The translations under genes were made by a program, and so were the position numbers. Positions 24,506 to 36,100 of a stretch of 64,000 nucleotides of DNA are shown piece by piece; positions within the stretch are counted from its first letter, which is position 1; each line of letters begins with the position of its first letter. The notes beneath the pieces were generated by a model, which searched no databases, was not told where the DNA came from, and saw only the letters and a program-made list of their open reading frames with translations. The stretch is taken from positions 404,486,438-404,550,437 of the forward strand of contig CM041778.1 in the NCBI GenBank assembly GCA_023374045.1. Direction: 5' to 3'. The DNA is from Limonium bicolor (Eukaryota; Streptophyta; Magnoliopsida; Caryophyllales; Plumbaginaceae).

Positions 24506-24856
24506 TATGGTGCATATCAGGTTAGACTTAGAAATTAAGGATAGATTAATTAATCGGGACCAACCCAAACGGGACCACGGTCTTACGCTCTTTCTGCCGC
24601 TGACCAACGTTACCAGGGCCTGACCAACGCTTAATTAATTTTCACCCTAATTTTGATAGCTTTCACCCGGTACGAACCGTATTTGGCTCTGATACCAAAA
24701 GGGAGCAGGATCGGTGAAGATATTGAAGAGAATCGAAAATAACAATTAAAGAAAGTAAAGAACAGATATTGAAGAACAAATATTGAATAACTTGAATTGA
24801 AAGTGCAGATATTGAAATAAATAACTTGAATTTAAATAAACATAAACATAAGATAT
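24506..24856 (-). other. Viral leader of copy C with intact primer site
   Basis: Leader with one copy of the AT-rich unit that is doubled in A and B. At 24697-24685 the minus strand reads TGGTATCAGAGCC, an exact tRNA-Met primer site. The leader ends at the head-to-head junction with copy D. Confidence 0.85.
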
Positions 24857-24901
24857 TAATCTATCCTTAATTTATATAGTCTAACCTGATATGCACCATT
24901 A

Positions 24902-27354
24902 ATGGCTTCGAGACTTCGAAGTTGGCTAGATCGATCAAGATCAAGGAGAGAATCAATAGTAACATCACAAGAAAGTATTCAACCAGTTGATTACTCAAAC
25001 TGGACAATACCTTCTCAAGATGTTCAACAAATATACCAAATGGGTCCTCTTGATTTCAAGACAGCCATGTATGTCAAGACTCGTGAGGAAACTTTAAGTA
25101 TTCAACAACAATATCAAACAATACCTCTTCTTTCAGGATCTTCAATATCTTCACCGATCCTGCTCCCGTCTGGATATGCCCACTATGGAATGATTCAAGT
25201 AGCTGTAAAACCATTATTCAGACAAGGTATCGATGCTCCAATATTCATGGCGCTTCGAGACAAACGTCTCAAACGCTACAAATCTTCTCTTTTATCCATG
25301 ATTCAGACTAACGTCTGTAATGGTCCAATATTCTTCAATTGTTGTCCCAATTTCTCAGTGGATCTCTCAGATCCTCTGATTCAAGATTCCTTAATTCTTG
25401 ATGTTCATCTTCAAGGAGATGAATTTGAAGAACTTTCCAAAAATTTTGCCATTATCTTTCGAGTCTATTACAGACTCATGTCTTCTCAATTAAATCCAAG
25501 ACTCAATAGGTCTCTAATCCCTCTTCGGGATGAGACCCTCCTTTTACAAATCGATGCCGAAAGGCCAACAGTTTTTGTCCCTCGACGTTTACGATGGGAT
25601 GAAATCACCATACCAGATCACTTTCAAATTGCTATTCCACAAGTTCCAAGAAACATCTCCCGTACTACGGTAGATGATATAATCGAACAAAACGATGGAA
25701 CTATTCTCCTCCGTTTCAACTCCTTCAGAGAACGCCCAAGTTCTTCTTCCAACAGGAGCTTCATGGATGCAAGGTCTTCCTTTTCCGGAGTACCTTCTAC
25801 GCCTAGAAGCCAACCACCATCACAACCAGAAATTATAGTGGGTTTTCAAGCACCCTTACCAACATACGTCCCAGAGGACCATGAATCAATAAACACCGAA
25901 GATCTTATGGGTAATATTAACGTTATCTATAACGCAGATTTTGAGCTCAGAGAAGAATATATCTTTGAACGAGAATCAAAACCAGAATACGAACCACAAA
26001 GGAAATGGTTCGCAGATCTATCTCCAGACTGTCAACAAAATCTCAGGCAATACTGGCGTAAAGATTGTCACAGGTTACGCTGTAACATGACAATCTACGA
26101 TTGGTTGCCTTCATATACTTCCGTTCAACTTTCTCAACCAGATCCCTTTGAAATCCCCACAATTAATGTCCAAACAAATCTATACAAGAAATGGACATTA
26201 GAGGCCAATGATGAGACAATAAGCTCAATTCATCCTCCATTCAACACCATCAAACTAGCCAGAGATGTCATAGCTACACCTCTCAAGAAAGGAAGCAACA
26301 CTAATGCTCCGGTGGTAGCTAGTGATCTCCAAAAGGTCCATCAGCAACAAAACTGGACTAATCAAACCTTAGCCACAATAGCTTCTCAATTAGATCGCGT
26401 CTCCATTAGCCTCCACTCAACTGAGAAACGGGTCAGATTTCCTTCTGACATTTCTCGGCCTCATTTTCGACCATCCGTTACCAATTTCGTACATCCAGAG
26501 ACTGATATGCTTTCACGTATATCAGAAACATTGCAATTATTACCTTCTTCTTCTTCCACAAACAATAATCAACCTCCAACCAACAATAACGGTGTCAATA
26601 CCTTGACACTTGTCAATGCCAGTCAAGTGATGATGATTCTTCCACATCATCCTTACAACTTTCCCATATTGAAAATCAATTTACTGATCCAGAACCCAAT
26701 GCAATCTCCAGAATCACTACCAGAAATCCAAGATGCTCTTTCAAACGGAACAAACCTGTGGATTCTTACTTTCATACCACCAAAAATTATTATCCTCGTC
26801 CTACCCCTCCAAATATCCAATATGAAGAACGCTCAAAGTTTGTTTCAGCTCAATATGACGGTGCTTCTGTCTATGAATGGAACATAGATGGAAAATCAGA
26901 ATACGAAATTCTGAACACCCTGCAAGAAATGGGAATGGCAAAGAATGCTTACAAGATGCGAAAGGTATCAGAAAAACACGCTACCGTTACCATTGTTTCA
27001 GGATTTACAGGCCAATTAAGGCAATGGTGGGATCATGCCCTTACCCTCGACAATAAACAAGAAATCCTGAACCATCAAGTTGAAGTCTTTGATGGAGAAG
27101 ACAGATCTTCCATGCAAGATGACGCATGTGATTTCCTAATTATCACAATAAGTCTCCACTTCGTTGGAAATCCAAGAGAAGAATTGAATTCTAACAAGAT
27201 TCTTCTCACCAATCTTCGATGTCCAACATTATCTGATTACAGATGGTACAAGGACATGTACCTTACACAAGTCCTACAACGTGAAGACTATATGGCTAAA
27301 TTCTGGAAAGAAAGATTCGTTTCAGGATTGCCTACATTATTCGCACAACGGATT
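24902..27354 (+). pseudogene. Copy D ORF1, 5' part: movement protein and coat-protein start
   Basis: Opens at ATG 24902 (MASRLRSWLDRS) and stays open for about 565 codons, the longest movement-protein frame in the window. A missing C at about 26601 shifts the frame there; the coat protein continues in the second frame, 26758-27360. The movement-protein core (LRDKRLKRY, NGPIFFNC) is intact, but residues encoded at 25149-25173 have been replaced by a 25-base patch of viral leader (see findings). The frame ends at the CACTA insertion. Confidence 0.9.
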
Positions 27355-27379
27355 CACTAGTAGAAAAAAGATTTTAAAT

Positions 27380-27715
27380 GACGGGCTTTAAACCACGGTT
27401 GTTGATGAAACCGTCGTTTAAAGTGTATAAACCACGGTTATTTAGAGAACCGTCATTTATGTTGCTTGGCTTACTATATAAACGACGGTTTCAAAATAAA
27501 CCGTCGTTTATAGTTCAACGCCTTAGAAGATAAATGACGGTTCCCGTTACAACCGTCGTATATAATCAACATAAACCACGGTTACTATTGAACCGTCGTT
27601 TAAAGTATTTCACCAACACTTAAAAACCACGGTTTATCTACGAACCGTCGTTTATTCCCCTCGTGACATAGATTTTAAACGACGGTTTGTTTATTAACCG
27701 TCGTTTAAAGTTATT
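27380..27715. repeat. Left subterminal repeats of the CACTA element
   Basis: About a dozen copies of a 10-12 bp motif in both orientations, written AACCGTCGTTTA or ACCACGGTT, spaced by 10-25 bases. Such arrays bind the TNP1-like protein in En/Spm elements. They are inverted variants of one motif, not a CRISPR array. Confidence 0.9.
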
Positions 27716-28270
27716 GAATTAAAAACCCGAAGGCCTCATTTCTTCTTCTTCCTCCCGCTATCCCCGTCTCCCTGTGCGATTCCGACTCCCTCTCCCGTCG
27801 ACGACTCCCACCCCCTCGCCCTGCTCACGCCAGCTCGCTCCACCGTCGTCGCCCTGCTCACGCCAGCTCGCTCCACCGCCTCCGCCCTCGTCTTGTCACC
27901 TCCCGAAGCTCCCCCTCTGAGTACTGAAGCGCCGCGCCAACACCACCCTTCCCAGCCGCGCCAACGCCGTCGCCCTGCTCACGCCTAGCTCCACCGCCGT
28001 CGCCCTGCTCACCACCGAAGGTATTTGCCAGTTGGGTTGTATATTTGCATAATGAAGAAAAATTCTCCGATTGCGTCGAGAATGAATACATGCGCGAGCA
28101 TGTATTGTTTGTTCGTCATTTAAGGGTTGCAAAATTTTGGAATCTTGTTCGACAGTTAGGGCTGCAAATTAGAGATGAAAATCTTGTTCGACAGTTAGGG
28201 CTGCAAATTCTCTGTCGGGTTGCAAAATTTTGGAATGAATACAGGCGCGAGCATGCATGTATATTGTTGT
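27716..28270 (+). other. CACTA 5' untranslated region, GC-rich and repetitive
   Basis: Starts with a C-rich block of repeated CTCACGCCAGCTCGCTCCACCG words (about 27820-28020). It continues with an imperfect tandem repeat around CTTGTTCGACAGTTAGGG at about 28144-28200. No convincing protein is seen; overlapping minus-strand frames are low-complexity. It probably served as the transcribed leader of the transposase gene. Confidence 0.5.
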
Positions 28271-29637
28271 TCACCAGATAGGGATGCAATTTACTAATTC
28301 CTTAAATTATGGAAGTTCACAAATTCAAGTTTGTTTGAGCGAAAGTATGACGATATGGGTTCATATATATATATATATATATATGCAATGGTTTTGATAG
28401 CAGAGAGTTGGTTTTGATAGCAGAGAGTGGTGGACTGATGTGTTAATTGTTTTTGTTCTTTGTTTTGGTTTTTGATTTTCTAGTGTCGGTTGAGATATTA
28501 TATTTTCTGTCACATTATGATTATTATTGTTGTTGTTATTGCGATCGAGGGAGGGAGAGAGAGTCGTACGACGTATGTTATGCAGGGGAAAAAAGAATGA
28601 AAACAATTCTCTATAGTCTCTTAAATGTTTGTTTATGCAGGGGAAAATGAAATGGTTTCGTAGTAGTTTCTGATGTGTTGCTATGTTTGTTTCTGCCTTA
28701 AAAAAATGTGGAGTATATAAAATACGCAAAGGTCATGCCAAATTTTTTCCAGAATGTAATCTTATTTTAATTTTATTGAATAGGTATTTCTACGGTTGAA
28801 CAATCCCTCTTCCTTCCCATTTGTGACTTGATCATCCTTATTCATCATTAGGTTAGTTTTTTAAAAATGTTTCAATAACATGGTTTATTCAAAATATATT
28901 GTTTGTTAATTTGTTCAATTATTCATATATTTTTCAAATTAAAACCTTGTATTCTAATTTCATTGTATTCACTACACACAGTCGGATTGTCTACTTGTCG
29001 CACTATCTGCTGCTGTCAACCTCTGCCACCGGTTTGCCTGATCAGAACCCACGGTAAATCACTTGCATTTCTGATTATAATTTTAGAAACAAATACTAAT
29101 ATAAATGTATATATATATGTACATATATATAATATTGTCACAAATAGACGTTATACTAAATTCTACTTGTATTCTGCAAGCATTAGAATATGTATTTGCA
29201 TAGTGTGGTTGAAATGTGATGATGGGGTTGAAATGGGGTGGATGTTTCTGTCTGATAATAATTCGTATGGTTTGCTGAGAGTTAATGTTGCTGCTATGTT
29301 TGTTTGCCTTAAAAAAAATGTGGAGTGTCTAAAAATACGCAAAGGTCATGCCAAATTTTTTCCAGAATTTAAGCTATGTTCGTTTGTTTAATATGTTCAA
29401 TTATTCAAGTTTTTATAAAATTAAAACCTTATTCTAATTTCATTGAATAGGTGTTATATACTACGCGCAAGAGCATTTGCCTACTTCTCCTTCTTATGTG
29501 CTGTTCGCGCTAGCTGACCATCCAGTACTCATCAGGTTGGTATTTAAAATGTTACAATTTATTTTTGTTTTTCTATTAAACAATGGAAAATCAATTCAAA
29601 CATAGAATTACCTGTCTGAGATTTACCTGATAGAGGT
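28271..29637 (+). other. CACTA interior with an internal duplication and an AT microsatellite
   Basis: Holds an (AT)n run at 28364-28384 and two related blocks, about 28680-28795 and 29290-29455, that share AATACGCAAAGGTCATGCC and end in an AATAGGT splice-acceptor-like signal. No domain is recognisable. The deleted 5' part of the transposase gene was probably located here. Confidence 0.55.
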
Positions 29638-30480
29638 ATGCCACAACAAAGAGGGAAAAGAACATTCTTGCCTCCCGCTTGTCATACATTATCCAAAGAA
29701 GAGAAAATAAGTTTTTGTAGTTCTCTTCGTCATATTAAAGTGCCATCCGATTACTCATCGAACATATCAAGTTTGGTATCAATGTCTGATCTTAAATTGG
29801 TAGGGATGAAGTCTCACGACTATCATGTGCTGATGCAGCACTTACTTCCGGTTGCTCTCCGTGGAATCCTTCCAGCTGATGTCAGGAAAACTATTACAAA
29901 TTTATGTGTTTTCTTCAAAGGAATTTCGTGTAAAGTGCTTGATGTGGAGACGCTGGATAAACTACAGAATGACCTTGTGATCACCATGTGTCAGTTGGAA
30001 ATGTATTTTCCTCCTTCGTTTTTGATATTATGGTGCATCTACTTGTTCATCTTGTTAGAGAGATCAAACATTGTGGTCCGTTATACCTTCGATACATGTA
30101 TCCGTTTGAGAGATATATGGGTATACTGAAAAAGAAAATGAAAATCCGTCGGCGTCCAGAGGGAAGCATAATTGAAGGGACAGTAACAGAGGAAGTAGTT
30201 GACTTCTGCACTCATTACTTAGACGGTGTTGATGTATTGGATTACCGAAAGCAAGACATGATGGCAGGCTTAAAGGGGTTGGTACCTGTGGGAAAAAATT
30301 ATGCAGAGTTGATATTGATACATTGAACAAGGCACATCTGGTTGTGTTGAATCATTCTGAAGTTGTTGAACCGTATTTCGATGCACACCTAGCCTACCTC
30401 AAAACAAAACACCCAACGATGAGTAATGCCAAATTAAAAAAAGAGCAGAATGCAACATTTGTTAAGTGGTTCAGACAGAA
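29638..30480 (+). pseudogene. TNP2-type transposase, C-terminal remnant (DUF4218-like)
   Basis: The frame at 29638-30129 contains GMKSHDYHVLMQHLLPVALR and a following LC-FF-I block, the hallmark of the DUF4218 part of En/Spm TNP2 transposases. The matching FDIMVHLLVHLVREI and YPFERYMGILKK continue in a different frame (29988-30326), so a one-base frameshift sits near 30010. A third frame (30323-30565) carries EVVEPYFDAHLAYLKTK, the usual tail. The catalytic Transposase_21 region upstream is missing. The product would have cut and moved the element; this remnant cannot. Confidence 0.88.
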
Positions 30481-30690
30481 GGTGTTGTATGCCGGTGTCT
30501 ACTCCTACCGCGACGGCGAATACATCGATAGTGGTCGCGTCTCCTACACCGGCACCTACTGCTAGACCGATGTCTGCTCCTACCACGACGGCGGATACTG
30601 TCGATGATCCTACACCGACGTCTGCTCCTACCACGACGGCGGATACTCCGATGGTCGATCATTCTGCACCTTCTTCTCCTACCAGAGACA
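30481..30690 (+). repeat. Short tandem repeat coding for PTSAPTTTADT
   Basis: A 48-bp unit occurs about twice exactly (30570-30660), with two decayed versions upstream. It encodes a Pro/Thr/Ala/Asp linker between the transposase tail and the next domain. The reverse strand reads as an Arg-rich shadow frame and is not a gene. Confidence 0.7.
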
Positions 30691-30799
30691 CATTTCCTTA
30701 TCAAAACCTTTTGGTTTGTTCTTTTTTCCTCCTTAGTTATTTTAACATTACTTTTAAAACAATATAATTTTATTAGCTTGCTTACTGTTGTGAGTTGAT

Positions 30800-31070
30800 G
30801 TAGATGGCTAAATCATGTCATCTGTTTCAAGTGTTGGATGGTGGGACTGTGCATGTTGCATTCGGTCAGGTTTTACAGACCGAACTCTGTAGTACATTTC
30901 AAGGTCATCCCACCTCTCCACGCTCGTGTGATGGTAGATGATATTGTGCAAGGTCATGAGGACTCTCCCCTTCCGTTGGAGTGGAATGAGTGGAGTAAAA
31001 TAGGTCAAGCAAAATCTTCAGTTGTTCCATGGCCATATTTTCTCATTGATGTCAGTAGTGACAAGGTAAA
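30800..31070 (+). pseudogene. DUF8039-like domain remnant of a CACTA ORF
   Basis: Begins near 30803 (MAKSCHLFQVLDGGTVHVAFG) and continues after a frameshift in the frame at 30838-31104 with PPLHARVMVDDIV and SVVPWPYFLIDV. The pattern of a -VAFG- start, an -ARVMVDDIV- core and a -VPWP-LI- end is that of a domain common in plant En/Spm proteins. A donor-like GTAAAC follows DKV at about 31065. The function in the transposon is unknown. Confidence 0.6.
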
Positions 31071-31153
31071 CTATTTAATTACATGCTTACTGTTTAGTTT
31101 TTAACTTGACTGTTGACTGATATGTTTATTATTTAAAATTTGTATACTATTAG

Positions 31154-32522
31154 ATTGATAAGGAATTAAGACCGGTTAAGAAGAGGAAAATGGATAAGGG
31201 GAAGGAAGTTGTGAAATCAAGTGAGGAGAGTCAGAGGGTGAGAAAGGAAGTGTTGAAACCTTTCGATATGACTCCTAGGAGATCCTCCATTCTGACACCC
31301 AAGTATCTGAAGAAGTTGACAGTCAAACAAAAAATGTTGTATGACTTTTTCATGACGAGGCCGCAGTCTGTCACCAACTTCAACATGAAAGTGTCTAAGC
31401 ATGTTTTCCACTCCTCTGAGCCCAGAGATCTGATGATTACCGTGAGCGATCTATGAGAATTTTTGATGGGAGACCTGCTTAACATCTCTGTGATTCAGGC
31501 CTATTGTGTGTAAGTATCTTTCAAATTATTACATTATCTTTCTTTTTTTAAGCTATTTAACATATCTTATGAAAAAATGTTGTTTAGGGTTTGACTAGTA
31601 GACTGCTAGCGAGCAAGAGATTATTTGTCATCTCTTTCTTGTGTCCGCAATTGATGTCAGCAAATCAGGCCGCACTGGCTGAGCAAGGATGTGTAGAGCA
31701 TGTGAGGCAGGGATTTTGTACTGCGGTGCGAAGAAGAAGCAAATATTTGCTGATCCCATATCATCAGATGTAAGTAACAATAACTAAATTTTTTGCTTCC
31801 TAATTGTGATATTAATAATTCTACAAAACATTCTTTGTTTTATCTGTGGTAGCAATCATTGGATGTTGTTGGGTTGTGTATCGACACCTCATGCTTATTG
31901 ATACTAGACCCATTGGGCGGCCCTGATGACCCGAGAGATCGTGTAGAGAAATATTTGAAGGAGTGAGTATTCCAAATTTTAAGGCATTCTGTATTTATTT
32001 TAAACTTGTCCTAGATTATTGACAATAAATGGCTTCATTTTAAAATGCTGTATTTATGCAGGGGCCATAAGCTTGGTTTAAGTGATGAAAAGAAACCATT
32101 CTCCATCTTGGACTTCCACTACATACGTGTAAGTAATCATTTAATTTATGCATTTTTGTATTAAAGCTAAACGTTTAATTTTTTGATCTGTCTAAAGTTG
32201 GTAATCCATGGATGGTGTGATGACAGTGTCCTCAACAGCCTGATTCAAAAAGCTGTGGCTATTATGTGATGCGGTACATGTTCGAGATGGTACAAAATAT
32301 TGACACTCTTACGGATGATGACAAGGTAATACCAATCAAAGTTTCAGTTAAAGTTATTGCATTTTAAATAAAATTGTGTACTAATGATGATCAGTTTCTT
32401 TTTATGGACAGATCGTTTCTTATTTCACACAAGCAGGGAGCACGTATTCCAAAGGGGATCTCGACTTTGTAAGAGATCATTTATCGCAGTTTTGGTGTAA
32501 AAATTACTTGAGTGTTTCATAG
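31154..32522 (+). pseudogene. Ulp1-like (C48) cysteine protease carried by the CACTA element
   Basis: Six exon-like blocks separated by short AT-rich introns. The first encodes a basic linker (KKRKMDKGKEVVKSSEE) and a long helical region. Then come LIPYHQ and NHWMLLG (31850-31880, catalytic His), LDPLGGPDDP (about 31907-31936, Asp), CPQQPDSKSCGYYVMRYM (32227-32280, Gln and nucleophile Cys), and the last exon 32412-32522 ending in TAG. All four active-site residues of a SUMO-protease fold are visible. A stop near 31454 and a frameshift after NHW show the gene is dead. Plant CACTA and Mutator elements often carry such domains; their role is unknown. Confidence 0.82.
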
Positions 32523-32805
32523 ATCTTATTCCTAGTGTACGTAGTTAGACTTAGACTTTGTTTTTGCTGAAGCAACTCTCAAAGTTTGTAAAAGTTCAAC
32601 TCTCTTATTTTTGAAAGTTTGAATGGGTTTGTTTGCAATTCGTTTTCAATATTGCAATTCAAACTGGCAACTTGGTTTATGGTCATAGTGTGGTTGGTTA
32701 TCAAAGGGCAATACCAGTTGGATGCCCTGTACAGGTTGTATATACGATTGTAAATTGGGTTGTGTTGGAAAACATATGTGTAGATGCTAAAAAAAAACTA
32801 AAAAA
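32523..32805 (+). other. CACTA 3' untranslated region
   Basis: AT-rich sequence between the protease stop and the right subterminal array. A short frame (32633-32824) has no recognisable domain. No gene is called. Confidence 0.5.
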
Positions 32806-33165
32806 AAAACCACGGTTCCCTTAAAACCGTGGTTTAAAACTCAATGGAACGACGAGTATAAACCACGGTTTATTGTAGAACCGTCGTATAAAGTTGTCAT
32901 ATACCACGGTTAATTATCCGAACCGTCGTATAAAACGCAATGGAACGACATTATATACCACGGTTTCCGTCCCAACCGTGGTATAAGTCGTCTTATTCCC
33001 GCGCCACAACGGGCTTTAAACGACGGTTCTACGAACCGTGGTTTATATTCCGTCTTTTAAACGACGGTTTCGAACCGTGGTTTATTTGAATTTTCCGATA
33101 TACCACGCGAGTATAAACCACGGTCTCTAACCGTGGTATATGAGCAAAATAACCGTGGTAAAAAA
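32806..33165. repeat. Right subterminal repeats of the CACTA element
   Basis: Mirror array of the same motif (ACCACGGTT, AACCGTGGTTTA, AACCGTCGTATA) running up to the right terminal inverted repeat. The right array uses more CCACGG variants; the left uses more CGACGG. Confidence 0.9.
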
Positions 33166-33185
33166 CATTTTCTGCACTAGTGATT

Positions 33186-36100
33186 ATCACCAAACTTCAA
33201 GAAGAAGTTGGTCAAGAGACCATACCTTGGGAAGCCCTGAACTTATGTCAGGATCTCAAAATCCAGTCCAAATATGGCAATGAAAAGGCCCAGGCACGAA
33301 GAGAAATGGGTTCTTTCTGCAAGATGTTTGGAATCGAGAAAATTACCCCTCCATCCAAGAAACAAATAGTCCACACACGTTTCTCCTCCAGATCCAAACA
33401 ACCGTATCGATCCAAACCACAATATCATAAGCCCTATAAACCTTATCGTCAAAAGTATAGGTCAAATCCTAAACCTACAAGATTTGCCTCCAAAAATATG
33501 ACTCAGATCACATGTTGGAAATGTGGTCGCAAGGGTCACAAGGCAGATCAATGCCGTGTTAAGCAGAAGATCAATGAAATCTTCGTAGACGACAAGGATC
33601 TACAAGAAAAGCTCTCCAAACTTTTGCTACAAGATAGTCCCAGTTCTCCAAAAGATGAGAATTACATTCACCAGGTAGATCAAGATGCTTCAAGTTCCAG
33701 TTATGAATCTATAGATGATTCTTCCGGATCTATCAATGTCATAACCAATGACATAGATTCAGCAGAACTTCTGTATGAACTCATAAACAAGATTCCCAAT
33801 CCAGATGAGAAAAGGCAATATCTACAACAATTAGCCAAATTGCTTGCTTCGCACGATTCCAAGAAAGCTCTCCCAGAACCATTTAGTATCTCCAAAACTC
33901 TTGACAAATACCCAATAGCATCAAGTAGTAATCTGTTTGGCAAAGTTCCAACCCAGGAATTACAAAAGGATATTAAGATCCTCAAGCAAGAGATTCAGGC
34001 GCTCAAAGCTGAACTCCATCAGATCAAATTCGATGGATTAGGTGTGCAAGCTCGAATTTCTATCTTAGAAGCAGCAAAAGCTTCTACTTCAAAAGATACA
34101 CTTGAAGATCCTTCTCCGGAGCATGAATTGCCGTCAGACTTGGGTATGATTTCCATAACATCCCAAGACTCTTGTCCAGATACCCAAGTCATAAATATCA
34201 TTGAAAGATTTCGCTTTCAAAAATGGTATTCCAACATCACGCTTGTAGTCGAAGGTACCGACTTCAGGATAACAATGGCTGCTCTTATTGATTCAGGAGC
34301 TGACCGAAACTGTATCCGCAAAGGATTAGTTCCTCACCAGTATTGTTCTCCTACTCGAGAACGATTAGTAGGTGCAAGAAATGATCCACTCAAAATCATT
34401 GCCAAAACATCCAAACTTTCTGTCCAAAATAAAAATCTCCCTGTTAAACTACAATTTGTAGTTATCAAGAATATTAGCCAAGATATTATCCTTGGTTCTC
34501 CTTTTATTATCCAGTTGTATCCCTTTTTCGTTGATCATAAGGGATTACATGTCAAGATCAATAAAGAAAAGTATTCTTTTCTCTTTACCGAACCCATAAT
34601 CCAAAAGGAACTTAATGTTCTTCAATCTAATACTCTTTATTAGCAGATCAATTCAATTACCAGAAAAGAAAGCCAGCTTCAGTTTTCTAAAAACCAACTC
34701 GCTCATATTCGAACAGCTGAGCGACTCCAAGATCCCAGAATTCAAAAGGATGTTTCTCAAATGGAGAAAACCTTCGAAGATGTTTGCGCAGATCTACCCA
34801 ATGCATTTTGGAGTAGAAAGCGTCATATCGTTCATCTTCCTTATGAAAAGGATTTTGATGAACGCAATATTCCAACCAAAGCTAGACCTATTCAAATGAA
34901 TAGCGAACATCTAGAGATTTGCAAGAAAGAGATTCAAACTCTTTTGGATAAAGGTTTGATTCGACCCTCAAAATCACCATGGAGTTGTAGTGTATTCTAC
35001 GTCATGAATGCTGCAGAAAAGGAGCGTGGAGTCCCACGACTCGTCATAAACTACAAACCATTGAATAAGGTTCTTCAATGGATCAGATATCCAATCCCTA
35101 ACAAAAGAGATCTATTAGGGTGCCTCTATAAGGCCAAGATCTTCTCCAAATTCGACATGAAGTCTGGATTATGGCAAATTCAGATTTCCGAATCAGATCG
35201 ATACAAGACCGCATTTTTTGTCCCATTTGGTCATTACGAATGGAACGTAATGCCATTTGGCCTCAAAAATGTTCCATCAGAATTCCAGAATGTCATGAAC
35301 GATATCCTCACACCATATTCAACTTTCACCATTGTTTATATCGATGATGTCTTAGTCTTCTCAGATTCCATCGAACAACACTTCAAGCATCTCAAGACAT
35401 TCCATTCGGTCATCAAGACTAATGGTCTAGTTGTTTCCAAACCTAAGATGAAGTTGTTCCAGGTTAACATACGATTCCTTGGACACAACATCCATCAAAA
35501 TACCATTACACCCATCCAAAGAAGCTTGGAATTTGTTTCCAAATTTCCAGACGAGATCAAAGAAAAGAATCAATTGCAAAGATTTTTAGGATGCCTTAAT
35601 TATCTTTCAGATTTCTTTCCCAGACTTCGTCAACATTGCAAGCTTCTTTATTCCACATTACAAAAGAATCCTTCGCCATGGACTCCAGAGCACACCAAAA
35701 TCGTGCAAACCCTAAAACAATATACCTATACCTTACCATGCCTTACCATTCCACATCCTCAAGCCTTTCTGATAGTCGAAACTGACGCATCCAATATCGG
35801 CTATGGAGGAATACTCAAGCAAAGACCAAAAGGTCTTACCCAAGAGCAGTTGGTACGATTCCACTCTGGTATATGGATCGGACCACAGCTCAATTATTCC
35901 ACAATCAAAAAGGAAATTATTTCAATCGTACTATGTATTTCAAAATTTCAAGATGATTTGTACAACAAATCCTTTTTACTACGTATTGATTGCAAATCTG
36001 CAAAAGACGTTTTACAAAAGGATGTTAAAAACCTAGTTTCAAAACAAATTTTTGCCCGTTGGCAAGCTATTCTTCTGTTTTCGATTTTCAAATTGAATTC

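Larger units (their letters stand above)
16867..24856 (-). mobile_element. Endogenous pararetrovirus copy C (near full length)
   Basis: Minus-strand copy holding leader, primer site, ORF1, ORF2 and ORF3. The promoter region that follows ORF3 in copy E is missing: viral sequence ends about 30 bases after the homologue of position 38380. Its coding capacity is destroyed by many one-base deletions between about 19900 and 24500, whereas 16900-19400 is better preserved. It meets D head to head at 24856/24857. No other element is inserted in it. Confidence 0.92.
27355..33182 (+). mobile_element. CACTA (En/Spm) DNA transposon with Ulp1-type protease remnant
   Basis: A 5,828-bp element flanked by the 3-bp duplication ATT (27352-27354 and 33183-33185), with inverted ends CACTAGTAGAAAAA at the left and CACTAGTGCAGAAAA at the right. 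Both ends carry dense subterminal repeats. Removing the element and one ATT gives an unbroken viral sequence, which proves insertion after the virus. Internal coding remnants are the C-terminus of the TNP2 transposase, a DUF8039-like domain and an intron-bearing Ulp1-like cysteine protease. The main catalytic part of TNP2 was not found, so the element is a non-autonomous deletion derivative. Confidence 0.95.

Noticed and set aside
27380..27715. Regularly spaced short repeats resembling a CRISPR array
   Set aside because: The repeats occur in both orientations with uneven spacing inside CACTA ends in a plant genome; they are transposase-binding subterminal repeats.
28361..28385. (AT)n run as a regulatory element
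   Set aside because: A simple microsatellite inside the CACTA element; nothing further supports a function.
30434..30704. Arg-rich and Val/Gly-rich minus-strand frames
   Set aside because: They are the reverse translation of the Pro/Thr repeat of the transposon ORF.
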